From: Streptomyces sp. MUM 2J
GTDB taxonomy: Bacteria; Actinomycetota; Actinomycetes; Streptomycetales; Streptomycetaceae
Direction: 5' to 3'
NCBI RefSeq assembly: GCF_022414535.1
Contig: NZ_JADWYM010000021.1
Location: forward strand, 1-64,000
DNA: 64,000 bases
Shown here: positions 1 to 8,173 of the stretch, one piece after another
Layout: every line of letters starts with the position of its first letter
Numbering within the stretch: position 1 is the stretch's first letter
Position numbers and translations under genes: made by a program
Notes under the pieces: generated by a model
Seen by the model: only the letters and a program-made list of their open reading frames with translations
Told to the model about the DNA's origin: nothing
Database searches by the model: none

Positions 1-58
1 CGGGCGGCGCGAAGCGTCGCTCCTCCCTGAGGAGGTTGGCCAGGCTTTCGTTACTCAC
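1..58 (-). CDS. acsA: Acetyl-CoA synthetase, N-terminal fragment (cut by window edge)
   Basis: The complement reads GTG AGT AAC GAA AGC CTG, giving MSNESLANLLREERRFAPP before the window ends. This is the N-terminus I recall for Streptomyces acetyl-CoA synthetase, which activates acetate to acetyl-CoA through acetyl-adenylate. A Shine-Dalgarno-like AAGGGAG lies about 8 bases upstream of the GTG. Only 19 codons are visible, so the assignment rests on this short match and on the neighbouring gene order. No catalytic motif can be checked here. Confidence 0.65.
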   Translation of the reverse strand, partial: MSNESLANLLREERRFAPP

Positions 59-583
59 GACATCTCCCTTTCTCGGGGTGTCCGTTGTGTCCCAGGCCAC
101 AGCTCATCAGACCCGGGGGGCCGATGACAAGGGTCGACGGAAAATTGGTTTAGACCTATGGGGCGAGTTCCCGGTGCGGGTGTCTCCGAGGTCGTCCCTG
201 GTCATCCGTACCCACGGACCGGGTCCCGCGCGAGTTCACCGCATGTAACGCGCTTCACACCCCCGACGTCCGGGCGAGGGGAGGACAGGCCCACCTGTTG
301 AGGGTGCGGGGTGGACGGGGCGTGAGGAGGGAGGCCGGGAGGCGGGGTGAGGTGCGAGCTGCGAGGGGGCGTTCGGGCCGGAGCGCGACAAGACCGGTTG
401 CGTTGGAGGGACGGCAGCCGTCCCCTCCCGGCGGGCGGACGGCGTGCGCCGCGGGTGGGCGGGACCACGCCTCCCCGCGGTGACACGGCAACCGGGCACG
501 CGTCACGGGCGCGCGGTCCGGCAGTGCAGGGACCGCGCGCCCGTGTCCGGTGCAACCGGGCTGCGGAGGGCCGGGCCCTCGGG
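59..583. other. Intergenic region upstream of acsA
   Basis: About 525 bases without a convincing gene. The acsA ribosome binding site is next to its start, and the leftward acsA promoter must lie here. The end nearest the SulP gene holds a perfect 16-bp inverted repeat, listed separately. The open frames across this stretch have no GC-third-position bias and no recognisable product, so I leave them out. Confidence 0.6.
504..545 (-). terminator. Perfect 16-bp hairpin terminator downstream of the SulP-carbonic anhydrase gene
   Basis: Positions 504-519 (CACGGGCGCGCGGTCC) and 530-545 are exact reverse complements around a 10-base loop. The hairpin starts 39 bases after the stop of the leftward gene. 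There is no U-tract, as is usual for streptomycete terminators. Confidence 0.85.
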
Positions 584-3100
584 TCAGGCCGGCAGGTCCG
601 CCTCCCTCACGTGGTCGAACACCCTGTCCTGGTCCGCACCGGTCAACAGGTAGGCCTGCGCCTCACCCACGTGGAAGTACATCCCGTGCAGCTCCAGCGC
701 GCCCTCGCGCAGCGCCCGAGCCACCGAATCGTGGGCGCGCAGGTGCTCCAACTGCTCGACCACGTTGGTCAGGCACAGCTGCTCCACCGCGTCGGCGGGC
801 CCCCGGCCGGCGAGACGGGCCCACGGCCGGTTGTCGTCGGCCATGCGCTCCAGGCTCGGCAGCCCGTGCCGCAGCCACCGCTTCAGCGGTGTCCGGGCGC
901 CGCCCGGCTCGGAGTTCAGCAGTGCCTGCATGGCCCCGCACCCGGAGTGCCCGCAGACCGTGATGGACCGAACCTGCAGCACCTCGACGGCGTACTCGAT
1001 CGCGGCCGCCACCGAGTCGTCGCCGCTCTCCGCGCCGGGCAGCGGCACCAGGTTGCCCACGTTGCGCACCACGAACAGGTCTCCCGGGCCGCTGGAGGTG
1101 ATCATCGAGGTGACCAGGCGGGAGTCGGCGCAGGTGAGGAAGAGCTGGGTCGGCCGCTGTCCCTCCCGTGCCAGCCGGGCGAGCTCGCCGCGCACCAGGG
1201 GCGCGGTGTTGCGCTGGAACGCGCTGATGCCGCGCACCAGTTGGCGCCCGCCGGGCTCGGGGCCGGGGGAGGTGTCCCCGAGGGCGGCCTGCCGCCCGTC
1301 CGCGCCGGTGCCGGAGTGCTGCCCGGCCCGGGAGGCGGCAGGCGGGCGCTCGCACTGGTGGTTGCGCCAGGGCGTCCAGGGACGGCAGCGGCATCCTGAC
1401 GAAGCGACCGGTTCGGCGAGGCCGGTGCCGTGCCCCGGCCGGGGCGGGTCCTCCTGGTGGGCGTCGGAGCCGGTGGCGACGGCGGCTTGGGCCTTCTGGG
1501 CTTCGGGGCCGTGGGCGGTGGCCGGGGGTTCGGACAGGTCCTCGGGTTCGCCGATCCGGACTCCGGCGCGGCGACCGGTCAGCTCGACCGAGCCGCCCTG
1601 CGCGATGTGCGTCTTCTGCCAGTCCTGCAGTGCCTCGTACGCCGCGTGGTCCATGAACGACCCGCTCAACTCCACGACGACGTCGGCGCCCTGGGGGACG
1701 AGATGCAGGGCCCGGCTCAGTCGCGGCACCGCGAGGAACGTCAACTGGCCTCTCACCTGGACATGGTGGACTCCTTCCTGCTCGTCGTGGGTGATCCGGG
1801 TGCGGGTGAGGCGGTGCAGGGCGGTGGCGACGGCCACGGCGATCCCCAGCGCCACACCCTGCAGAACACCGAGGACGACCACGCCGAGGGTGGTGACGGC
1901 GTACACCAGCACCTCGCGGTGGCGGGTCACCGTGCGGATGTGGTGCAGGGACACCATCTGGATGCCGACGGCCATCACCAGGGCGGCGAGCGAGGCGAGC
2001 GGGATGAGCTCCAGGGCCGGGACCATCAGCAGCGCGGCTACCACTACGAGAACGCCGTGCAGCATCGTGGAGTTCCGGCTCACGGCACCGGCGTTCACAT
2101 TCGCGGTGCTGCGTACGGCCACGCCCGCCACCGGCAGTCCGCCGAGCGTGCCGGAGACGATGTTGGCGGCACCCTGGCCGAGCAGTTCACGGTCCAGGTC
2201 GGAGCGGTGGATGTGCACACCGGGGCCGGGGCGGGAGGCGACCAGCTTGTCCACGGCGATCGCGCCGAGCAGCGACTGCACGCTGCACACCAGCGTCGTG
2301 GTCAGCACGGCGGCGGCGAGGCCGAGCGCCGGGCCCTCCGGCAGGCCGGCCAGAGCGTGGTTGCGCCAGGAGGGCAGATCCACCTTGAGCAGGCTGAGAC
2401 CGGCGAGGGCCGCGGTCGCGGTGGCACCGGCGACGGCGACGAGTGGCGCGGGCACCTTCCGCAGCACCTGCCCGGCCCGTCCCGGCAGGCGTGGCCAGAG
2501 CAGGAGCAGGGCCAGCGTCAGTGTGCTCACGGCTACCGAGGCCGGTGCCAGTTGAGCCAACTGGGCGGGTAGTGCGCGGAGGTTGGCGAGCACGGAGCTC
2601 TGCGGGCGGCCGCCGAGCACGATGTGCAGCTGCGCCACGGCGATGGTGACGCCGATGCCGGCGAGCATGCCGTGCACGATCGCGGGGCTCACGGCCAGGG
2701 CGGTGCGCGCCACCCGCAGGCAGCCCAGGCCGATCTGGGCGAGTCCGGCGAGCACCGTGATGGCACACGTCGTGCGCCAGCCGTAACGCTGGATCAGGTC
2801 GGCGGTGACGACGGTGAGCCCGGCGGCGGGGCCGCTGACCTGCAGTGCACTGCCGCCGATCCGGCCGGCGACCAGGCCGCCCACGGCGGCGGCGACGAGG
2901 CCTGCCTGGAGGGGAGCACCGGTGGCCAGAGCGATGCCGAGGGACAGGGGGAGGGCGATCAGGAAGACCGCGATCGAGGCGGACACGTCGGCGCCCGCGG
3001 GCCGGAAGCGGCGTCGAGGGGCCGGCGGTGGGCTGTGCGGTGGGTGGGTGCGGTGGGTGCGCGTCGAGTCGGAAGCGCGAGTGGGGGTGCAGGCTGACAT
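584..3100 (-). CDS. SulP-family anion transporter fused to beta-carbonic anhydrase
   Basis: An 838-residue fusion. Residues about 35-420 form a SulP permease with many hydrophobic helices, beginning ADVSASIAVFLIALPLSLGIA. A STAS-like domain follows (about 440-530), then a low-complexity linker, then a complete beta-carbonic anhydrase from about residue 625. The anhydrase keeps CADSR (Cys657, Asp659) and GHSGCG (His718, Cys721), the zinc ligands of the family. The likely role is bicarbonate or sulfate uptake at the membrane coupled to CO2/bicarbonate interconversion on the cytoplasmic side. The ATG has a GGAGGAG site about 8 bases upstream. The gene is monocistronic with its own strong terminator and diverges from the deacetylase-like lipoprotein gene. 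Fused SulP-anhydrases are known in bacteria; the true substrate cannot be told from sequence. Confidence 0.9.
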   Translation of the reverse strand: MSACTPTRASDSTRTHRTHPPHSPPPAPRRRFRPAGADVSASIAVFLIALPLSLGIALATGAPLQAGLVAAAVGGLVAGRIGGSALQVSGPAAGLTVVTADLIQRYGWRTTCAITVLAGLAQIGLGCLRVARTALAVSPAIVHGMLAGIGVTIAVAQLHIVLGGRPQSSVLANLRALPAQLAQLAPASVAVSTLTLALLLLWPRLPGRAGQVLRKVPAPLVAVAGATATAALAGLSLLKVDLPSWRNHALAGLPEGPALGLAAAVLTTTLVCSVQSLLGAIAVDKLVASRPGPGVHIHRSDLDRELLGQGAANIVSGTLGGLPVAGVAVRSTANVNAGAVSRNSTMLHGVLVVVAALLMVPALELIPLASLAALVMAVGIQMVSLHHIRTVTRHREVLVYAVTTLGVVVLGVLQGVALGIAVAVATALHRLTRTRITHDEQEGVHHVQVRGQLTFLAVPRLSRALHLVPQGADVVVELSGSFMDHAAYEALQDWQKTHIAQGGSVELTGRRAGVRIGEPEDLSEPPATAHGPEAQKAQAAVATGSDAHQEDPPRPGHGTGLAEPVASSGCRCRPWTPWRNHQCERPPAASRAGQHSGTGADGRQAALGDTSPGPEPGGRQLVRGISAFQRNTAPLVRGELARLAREGQRPTQLFLTCADSRLVTSMITSSGPGDLFVVRNVGNLVPLPGAESGDDSVAAAIEYAVEVLQVRSITVCGHSGCGAMQALLNSEPGGARTPLKRWLRHGLPSLERMADDNRPWARLAGRGPADAVEQLCLTNVVEQLEHLRAHDSVARALREGALELHGMYFHVGEAQAYLLTGADQDRVFDHVREADLPA

Positions 3101-3438
3101 TTTCCCGTCTCCTCCGGGGCAGCGCGGTCGCGGAACTGGTGGGCCCCCGGTCGATGGCGGGGGTCGGGTCGCGGCCGTGGGTCACGGCGTGCAGCGGCGG
3201 GATGGATCAACGCTCGGTAAATGAATCGTAATGCAGAGTAAAGGCGAAGTGTGGATCATTCGAGCAAATAGGTCAAAAAGCCACTCTCATGAGTGAAGTG
3301 AGCTGTTGATCGGCTTGTCGTACAAATTCCTTCTTCGGTCCATGCGACCTTGACGGCGCTGTCGGCACGTCCCGGCACACACCGACAAGACGCCCTGATC
3401 GGCGTTGGCCTCGACAGAAGGAAGAAGGTGGGCGGAAC
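3101..3438. other. Divergent promoter region between SulP-CA and the deacetylase lipoprotein
   Basis: 338 bases, with an unusually AT-rich core at about 3210-3330. It must carry the promoters of both divergent genes. A short inverted repeat, CACTC (3282-3286) and GAGTG (3291-3295), sits in the middle and could be an operator. I see no convincing pair of -35 and -10 boxes and no small gene. Confidence 0.5.
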
Positions 3439-4713
3439 ATGGCCGCCACCGCAAGGATCGCCGCAGGCACCGTGGTCGCCGCGACCATGGCCGCATCCCT
3501 GGCCGGTTGCGCGACGGGAACCGGCGGATCCGGCGACACCGGTTCAGGCGTCCCCGGCGCGCAGAAGGCGAAGCAGGCTCCGGCACCGAAGAGCGTGGTC
3601 CGGCTGATCGGAGACGGATCGACCGCGTTCACCGGGGTACAGCCGCACCTGCCGACACCGCAACGGATGAAGCCGGGTCAGAAGCCTCCCCAGTTCGTGG
3701 TGTTCTCCTGGGACGGCGCGGGGGAGGACAGCCAGAAGCTGTTCTCCCACTTCCGTGAGGTCGCCAAGGACAACCATGCGACGATGACGTACTTCCTCAG
3801 CGGCGTGTACATGCTCCCTGAGAGCAAGCGTGACCTCTACCGCCCCCCGCAGCATTCGCCCGGCCGCTCCGACATCGGCTTCAACGACCAGCAGGGCATC
3901 ATCGACACCGTCAAGCAGCTGAGGCTGGCCTGGCTCGAGGGCAACGAGATCGGCACCCACTTCAACGGTCACTTCTGCGGCAAGAACGGCGGCGTCGGCG
4001 AGTGGTCCGTCGAGGAGTGGAAGGACGAGATCAACCAGGCCAAGCAGTTCGTCAGGACCTGGAAGACCAACACGGGCGTGAAGAATGCCGCGCCGCTGCC
4101 CTTCGACTACGACAAGGAGCTCATCGGCGCACGCACCCCGTGCCTGGAGGGCCAGAAGAACTTCATGAAGGCCGCCCGCGAGCTCGGCTTCCGGTACGAC
4201 TCCAGCGGTGTCAACAACCAGGTCTGGCCCGGGAAGAAGGAAGGCCTGTGGGACCTGTCGATGCAGCTCGTGCCCTTCCCGGGGCACTCCTACGAGCAGT
4301 TGACGATGGACTACAACTTCATGGTCAACCAGTCCGGCACCGCCACCCAGGGCGACCCCGCCAAGCGGGAGTTCTGGGGCGACCAGATGCGGGACGGCCT
4401 GCTCGACGGCTTCCGGCGGGCCTACGACGGCAACCGGGCGCCGCTGATCATCGGCAATCACTTCGAGTCCTGGAACGGCGGCACCTACATGCGCGCGGTC
4501 GAGGAGGTCGTCCAGACCGTCTGCAACAAGCCCGACGTCCGCTGCGTCTCCTTCCGGCAGCTCGCCGACTGGCTGGATGCCCAGGACCCGCAGGTCCTGG
4601 CCAAGTTGCGGACCTTGCAGGTCGGCGAGGCTCCCAAGCGGGGCTGGGCGTCCTTCCTGCCGGCCGCCCCCGCTCCGAAGGGTGTGCCCGGGTCGCCGGC
4701 GGCCCGGCAGTAG
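3439..4713 (+). CDS. Polysaccharide deacetylase-like lipoprotein
   Basis: 424 residues. The N-terminus is a lipoprotein signal with lipobox LAGC, so Cys24 would be lipidated and the mature protein anchored outside the membrane. The body resembles the NodB/carbohydrate esterase 4 fold: an early Asp-containing strand (VVFSWDGAGED), a strand-loop IGTHFNGHF with the H-x3-H spacing used for metal binding in this family, and a late IIGNHFESW segment. The substrate would be a cell-envelope polysaccharide, but the degenerate early motif makes catalysis uncertain. The start ATG has a GAAGAAGG-type site upstream. Inverted repeats follow the stop codon and probably terminate it. Confidence 0.7.
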   Translation: MAATARIAAGTVVAATMAASLAGCATGTGGSGDTGSGVPGAQKAKQAPAPKSVVRLIGDGSTAFTGVQPHLPTPQRMKPGQKPPQFVVFSWDGAGEDSQKLFSHFREVAKDNHATMTYFLSGVYMLPESKRDLYRPPQHSPGRSDIGFNDQQGIIDTVKQLRLAWLEGNEIGTHFNGHFCGKNGGVGEWSVEEWKDEINQAKQFVRTWKTNTGVKNAAPLPFDYDKELIGARTPCLEGQKNFMKAARELGFRYDSSGVNNQVWPGKKEGLWDLSMQLVPFPGHSYEQLTMDYNFMVNQSGTATQGDPAKREFWGDQMRDGLLDGFRRAYDGNRAPLIIGNHFESWNGGTYMRAVEEVVQTVCNKPDVRCVSFRQLADWLDAQDPQVLAKLRTLQVGEAPKRGWASFLPAAPAPKGVPGSPAARQ

Positions 4714-4729
4714 CCCGCTGGGGCGTGCG

Positions 4730-4785
4730 GTGAGGGTCCCGCCCCCACCCGGTACACAGGCTCACCGTGCTGTCGGGACCCCCAC
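4730..4785 (+). terminator. Imperfect 12-bp inverted repeat after the deacetylase gene
   Basis: Arms 4730-4741 and 4774-4785 pair over 12 positions with one A:C mismatch around a 32-base loop, starting 17 bases after the stop codon. A likely termination structure, weakened by the large loop. Confidence 0.45.
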
Positions 4786-4907
4786 GTACGCCCCGCACGA
4801 GGGCCGGGTGCCCCTTCGTCCTGCGATCGCACGTTCCGAACGCCGAGCGGCCCGCCCGTCGGGAGATCGGCGCCTCGTTCGCGACACGCTCCGGAGGGCC
4901 GGCGACA

Positions 4908-4933
4908 AGGGGCGCCCCACCTGGAGCGCCCCT
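4908..4933. terminator. 8-bp hairpin between convergent genes
   Basis: AGGGGCGC (4908-4915) pairs with its complement at 4926-4933 around a 10-base loop. It lies 28 bases past the stop of the leftward ATPase gene, between convergent genes, so it could serve both. Confidence 0.5.
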
Positions 4934-4960
4934 GCGGGGTCGAGATCTTCACCGGCCGCC

Positions 4961-5941
4961 TCAGGCAGGGGCGGCGAGGCTCTCGCCGAGCACGAAGTCC
5001 GGGTCGACCTGCGCCGCCAGGTCGGCCCCGGTGCGCTCGTTGCCCCAGGAGTGGGCGTTCTTCAGATGGAAGTGGACCATCTGGCGTGTGTAGCGCTCCC
5101 AGTCACGCCGCTCGTAGCTCTCGTCGGCGGCCGTCTGCAGCCGGTGCAGGGCGCGGCGGTTGGCGTCCTCCAGGAGCACGAAGCGGGGCGGGCGGCCCTT
5201 CTCCATGGCGCGCACCCAGTCCGAGTGCCCGACGGTCACCAGCAGGTCGTCCCCTACCTCGGCGCGCAGGAAGTCGAGGTCGTCCCGGCCCTGCACCTTG
5301 TTGCCGACGACCTTCAGCGTCACGCCGAAGTCGCGCGCGTACTCCTTGTACTGGCGATAGACGGACACTCCCTTCCGGGTCGGCTCGGCGACGAGGAACG
5401 TGACGTCGAAACGGGTGAACATGCCGGAGGCGAAGGAGTCCGACCCGGCTGTCATGTCGACCACGACGTACTCGTCACGGCCGTCCATCAGGTGGTTCAG
5501 GCACAGCTCCACCGCTCCCGTCTTGGAGTGGTAGCAGGCGACCCCCAGGTCGGCGTCGGAAAAGGGGCCGGTGACCATCAGACGGACGGTGTCGCCGTCG
5601 AGTTCCACCGGCCGGGCGCAGGCGTCGTAGACCGGGTTGTTCTCCCCCACCCGCAGCAGCCGCGAGCCCTCGCCGGGCGGCGTCGTCTTGATCATCGTGT
5701 CTGCGGAGGCGATGCGCGGGTTGGAGCCGCGCAGGTAGTCCTTGATCAGTGGCAGCCGCTCGCCGAGCGCGGGCAGTTCGGCTGCCTCCGCCTCGTCCAG
5801 GCCGAGTGCGGCGCCCAGGTGCTGGTTGATGTCGGCGTCGACCGCGATCACGGGCGCGCCCGTGGCCGCGAGGTGGCGGATGAAGAGGGAGGACAGGGTG
5901 GTCTTGCCGCTGCCGCCCTTCCCGACGAAAGCAATTTTCAT
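4961..5941 (-). CDS. ParA/CooC-like P-loop ATPase
   Basis: 326 residues from the preferred start MKIAFVGKGGSGKTT, a deviant Walker A at residues 7-15. Then come a switch-I-like DADINQH, VVVDMTAG and LVAEPTRKG, all typical of MinD/CooC ATPases that load metals or position complexes. A longer reading (ATG at 5965) adds eight residues. I prefer 5941 because a TACGCT -10 box (5950-5955) sits 8 bases before it, which would make the mRNA leaderless and leave the longer start untranscribed. The gene diverges from the Fic-like gene, with only about 100 bases between the starts. No maturation partner is adjacent, so the client protein is unknown. Confidence 0.75.
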   Translation of the reverse strand: MKIAFVGKGGSGKTTLSSLFIRHLAATGAPVIAVDADINQHLGAALGLDEAEAAELPALGERLPLIKDYLRGSNPRIASADTMIKTTPPGEGSRLLRVGENNPVYDACARPVELDGDTVRLMVTGPFSDADLGVACYHSKTGAVELCLNHLMDGRDEYVVVDMTAGSDSFASGMFTRFDVTFLVAEPTRKGVSVYRQYKEYARDFGVTLKVVGNKVQGRDDLDFLRAEVGDDLLVTVGHSDWVRAMEKGRPPRFVLLEDANRRALHRLQTAADESYERRDWERYTRQMVHFHLKNAHSWGNERTGADLAAQVDPDFVLGESLAAPA

Positions 5942-6029
5942 GTTCACGAAGCGTAGTCGCCTCATTGCTGTGAGTGGAGTGGGGGCGTGAGGAAGACCAC
6001 TCCTTCGTGGGGTGCGGGTTCCGGGTGCG

Positions 6030-6055
6030 TACTGTCGTACCCATGAGTACGACAG
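6030..6055 (+). promoter_or_regulatory. -10 box and inverted repeat over the start of the Fic-like gene
   Basis: TACTGT (6030-6035) lies 7 bases before the ATG at 6043, the spacing of a leaderless promoter. CTGTCGTAC (6032-6040) and GTACGACAG (6047-6055) are exact reverse complements flanking the start codon. The repeat therefore covers about -11 to +13, a classic repressor position. No Shine-Dalgarno sequence is present. Confidence 0.5.
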
Positions 6056-6867
6056 GCGCGACCGCCGATCCGCTCGCGGCCCTGGGCTCCCTGCCCGGCG
6101 TGGCCGAATCCGTGGAGTCCGTGCGCAGGGCCGTGGACCGGGTCTACGGACACCGGATCATGCGGCGCCGCAGCAACGAGATCACTTCCGAGGCCGCGTT
6201 GCGCGGGGCGCGCGGTTCCGCGGCGCTCTCCGGTGCCGACTGGGCGCTGGAAGAGGTGCGGCGGCGCAGTGACTTCGGCGGCGAGGGCGAGGAGCGCGTG
6301 ATGGGTGCGGCACTCCGGCTGACCGCCGAGGCCGGTCAGCTGCTGTCCATCTGGCGGCAGTCGCCCCTCAGGGTGCTCGCCCGGCTGCACCTGGTGGCCG
6401 CGGCGACCCAGGGGGACGAGGTCGGGCGCCCCCGCCGGGCGGGCGAGCCGGTCGACGAGCCGCTGGTCGAGTTGCCGCCGCCCGGCGCGCAGGAGGTCTC
6501 CGGGCGCCTGGACGGCCTGGCGGAGCTGATCGTCGCGGGCGGTTCCGCCCCGGCGCTGGTGACGGCGGCGGTCGTGCACGGTGAGCTGCTGGCTCTGCGC
6601 CCGTTCGCCTCGCACAACGGCCTGATCGCACGGACGGCCGAACGTATCGTCCTGGTCGGCAGCGGCCTCGACCCCAAGGCGATCTGTCCTGCCGAGGCCG
6701 GACACGCCGAACTGGGCCGGGCGGCCTACCTGGCGGCCCTGGAGGGCTATGTCTCCGGGACCCCGGAAGGGGTGGCGGCCTGGATCGCCCACTGCGGACG
6801 GGCGGTCGAGCTGGGCGCACGGGAGTCGACGGCGGTCTGTGAGGCCCTGCAGCGCGGAGCGGCGTGA
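6043..6867 (+). CDS. Fic/DOC-like protein with a degenerate core motif
   Basis: 274 residues, mainly helical. The segment RPFASHNGLIAR (residues 186-197) aligns with the Fic motif HPFxxGNGRxxR. It keeps Pro-Phe, Asn-Gly and the final Arg, but the catalytic His is Arg186 and the first Gly is His191. Fic proteins transfer AMP or other phosphate groups to target proteins. Loss of the catalytic His suggests this one is inactive as an AMPylator or uses another chemistry. The start at 6043 is supported by a leaderless promoter; an upstream in-frame ATG has no ribosome binding site. It diverges from the ParA-like gene. I have seen such proteins annotated loosely as oxidoreductase in streptomycetes, which the sequence does not support. 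Confidence 0.55.
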   Translation: MSTTGATADPLAALGSLPGVAESVESVRRAVDRVYGHRIMRRRSNEITSEAALRGARGSAALSGADWALEEVRRRSDFGGEGEERVMGAALRLTAEAGQLLSIWRQSPLRVLARLHLVAAATQGDEVGRPRRAGEPVDEPLVELPPPGAQEVSGRLDGLAELIVAGGSAPALVTAAVVHGELLALRPFASHNGLIARTAERIVLVGSGLDPKAICPAEAGHAELGRAAYLAALEGYVSGTPEGVAAWIAHCGRAVELGARESTAVCEALQRGAA

Positions 6868-6960
6868 CGGCACTCCGGCTTCGCTGCCGCGCCCCGCTTC
6901 CTGAGCGGTGCCAGAGAGCCGGGAGCGAGCGGGCCTGCCCCACCCGGGGCCCACAGGGTT

Positions 6961-6988
6961 GCGGCGGTACGAGGACTCGTACCGCCGC
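6961..6988. terminator. Perfect 13-bp palindromic hairpin
   Basis: GCGGCGGTACGAG (6961-6973) is followed after two bases by its exact complement at 6976-6988. It lies 94 bases past the stop of the Fic-like gene and is symmetric, so it could stop transcripts from both sides. Confidence 0.75.
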
Positions 6989-7033
6989 TGGCACGTGCAC
7001 CGGGTTACCAAGCGTCCTCGATATGTACCCATC

Positions 7034-7235
7034 AGGTCGGGGTCTTTGCCCGAAACCTGGTGCGGCTGGCCCGTAATCGACGGGTCGACGTCGCGTGGGT
7101 GCCCGATGTCCGTGCGCGGTCCGTGGGGCCGAATGCGCTGTGAAGGTGATCCTCGCGGATGTCCTTGGTCTCGCGGGCCGTTGACTCCTTTCTACTCCAG
7201 GCCTCCGGCAAGCGGAAGCCTGGGCTGCACTTCTT
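7034..7235 (+). ncRNA. Candidate structured small RNA, possibly the 6S-like RNA
   Basis: The 440-base gap between the convergent Fic-like and HAD genes has no credible ORF but is rich in hairpins: 7034-7058 (AGGT/CGGG stem with a 7-base loop), 7068-7086 (7 bp), 7143-7166 (two 4-bp stems, UCGC loop), and 7197-7223 followed by a T-rich run. A -10-like TATGTA lies at 7022-7027. A rightward transcript of about 200 bases would start near 7034 and end after the last hairpin. I recall a 6S-like RNA, scr3559, reported next to the corresponding genes in S. coelicolor. Location, length and structure fit, but I could not align the sequence. Ends and strand are inferred. Confidence 0.4.
7197..7223 (+). 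terminator. Hairpin with downstream T-rich tract
   Basis: CCAGGC and TCCG pair with CGGA and GCCTGG across a single C:A mismatch, with a 5-base loop. It is followed by GCTGCACTTCTTTACTTT, a T-rich run on the plus strand that is unusual in this genome and marks a rightward intrinsic terminator. Confidence 0.65.
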
Positions 7236-7308
7236 TACTTTCGCCACCAAACGGGACCTGATCCGGCGCAATCCCCCTGAAACCGTTCGGACCGACGGGA
7301 ACTACAGG

Positions 7309-8142
7309 TCACAGCTGCGGAGCGCGGCGTCGGCTCGCGTACCAGACGAGGCCGGCCGTGGCCGCCGCCGCGCCTATCGCGACCGCCGCGATGAGGGCCG
7401 GGCGTGACGGCACCGACAGCCCCGGGATGCGCTTCTTGAGCCGGACCGGGCGATGGAAGTCGAGAATCGGCCATTCGCGGGTCAGCGCCTCCCGGCGCAG
7501 CGCGCGGTCCGGGTTGACGGCGTGCGGATGGCCGACGGACTCCAGCATCGGCAGGTCGGTCACCGAGTCGCTGTAGGCGTAGCAGCGGGCGAGGTCGTAT
7601 CCCTCGGACGCGGCCAGCTCCTTGACGGCCTCCGCCTTGGTGGGGCCGTAGGCGTAGTACTCCACCTCCCCGGTGAAGCAGCCGTCGTCGCCCACCACCA
7701 TGCGGGTGGCGACGACCCGGTCGGCGCCGAGGAGCTCGCCGATCGGCTCGACCACCTCCGCGCCCGACGTCGACACGATCACCACGTCCCGTCCGGCCGT
7801 GTGGTGCTCCTCGATGAGGGAGGCGGCCTCGTCGTAGATGATGGGGTCGATCAGGTCGTGAAGGGTCTCCGCGACGAGTTCCTTCACTTGTTGCACGTTC
7901 CAGCCGCGGCACAGCGCGGACAGGTACTCGCGCATGCGCTCCATCTGGTCGTGGTCGGCGCCGCCCACCAGGAAGACGAACTGCGCATAGGCGGTCCGCA
8001 GGACGGCTCGGCGGTTGATCAGTCCGCCCTGGTAGAACGACTTGCTGAACGTGAGCGTGCTCGACTTCGCAATGACCGTCTTGTCCAGGTCAAAGAAGGC
8101 CGCTGTGCGGGGCAAGGAGTGGTTTTCCACGACCCCGAGCAT
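7309..8142 (-). CDS. HAD-IB family phosphatase with C-terminal membrane anchor
   Basis: 277 residues from MLGVVENHSLPRTAAFFDLDKT. The HAD motifs are complete: FDLDKTV (motif I, DxDxT), VSTSG (motif II) and YSDSVTDLPML (motif IV). The SerB/CicA-like subclass hydrolyses small phosphomonoesters such as phosphoserine or lysophosphatidic acid. A single hydrophobic segment, ALIAAVAIGAAAATAGLVW, near the C-terminus suggests membrane tethering. An ORF reading 25 residues further upstream exists but lacks the family's usual start. As I recall, the streptomycete homologue was linked to inhibition of morphological differentiation (Imd). Both flanking gaps look like small RNA loci, which may affect its regulation. 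Confidence 0.8.
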   Translation of the reverse strand: MLGVVENHSLPRTAAFFDLDKTVIAKSSTLTFSKSFYQGGLINRRAVLRTAYAQFVFLVGGADHDQMERMREYLSALCRGWNVQQVKELVAETLHDLIDPIIYDEAASLIEEHHTAGRDVVIVSTSGAEVVEPIGELLGADRVVATRMVVGDDGCFTGEVEYYAYGPTKAEAVKELAASEGYDLARCYAYSDSVTDLPMLESVGHPHAVNPDRALRREALTREWPILDFHRPVRLKKRIPGLSVPSRPALIAAVAIGAAAATAGLVWYASRRRAPQL

Positions 8143-8173
8143 AGGTGCAGCCCATTCGGCGTAAGGTGGGCGC

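Noticed and set aside
408..424. Inverted repeat GGGACGGC / GCCGTCCC upstream of acsA
   Set aside because: The arms are separated by one base with no extended stem or gene context; a chance palindrome in GC-rich DNA is likely.
7159..7407. 82-codon plus-strand ORF MSLVSRAVDSFLL...
   Set aside because: Overlaps the proposed RNA terminator and the HAD 3' end; no ribosome binding site or codon bias.
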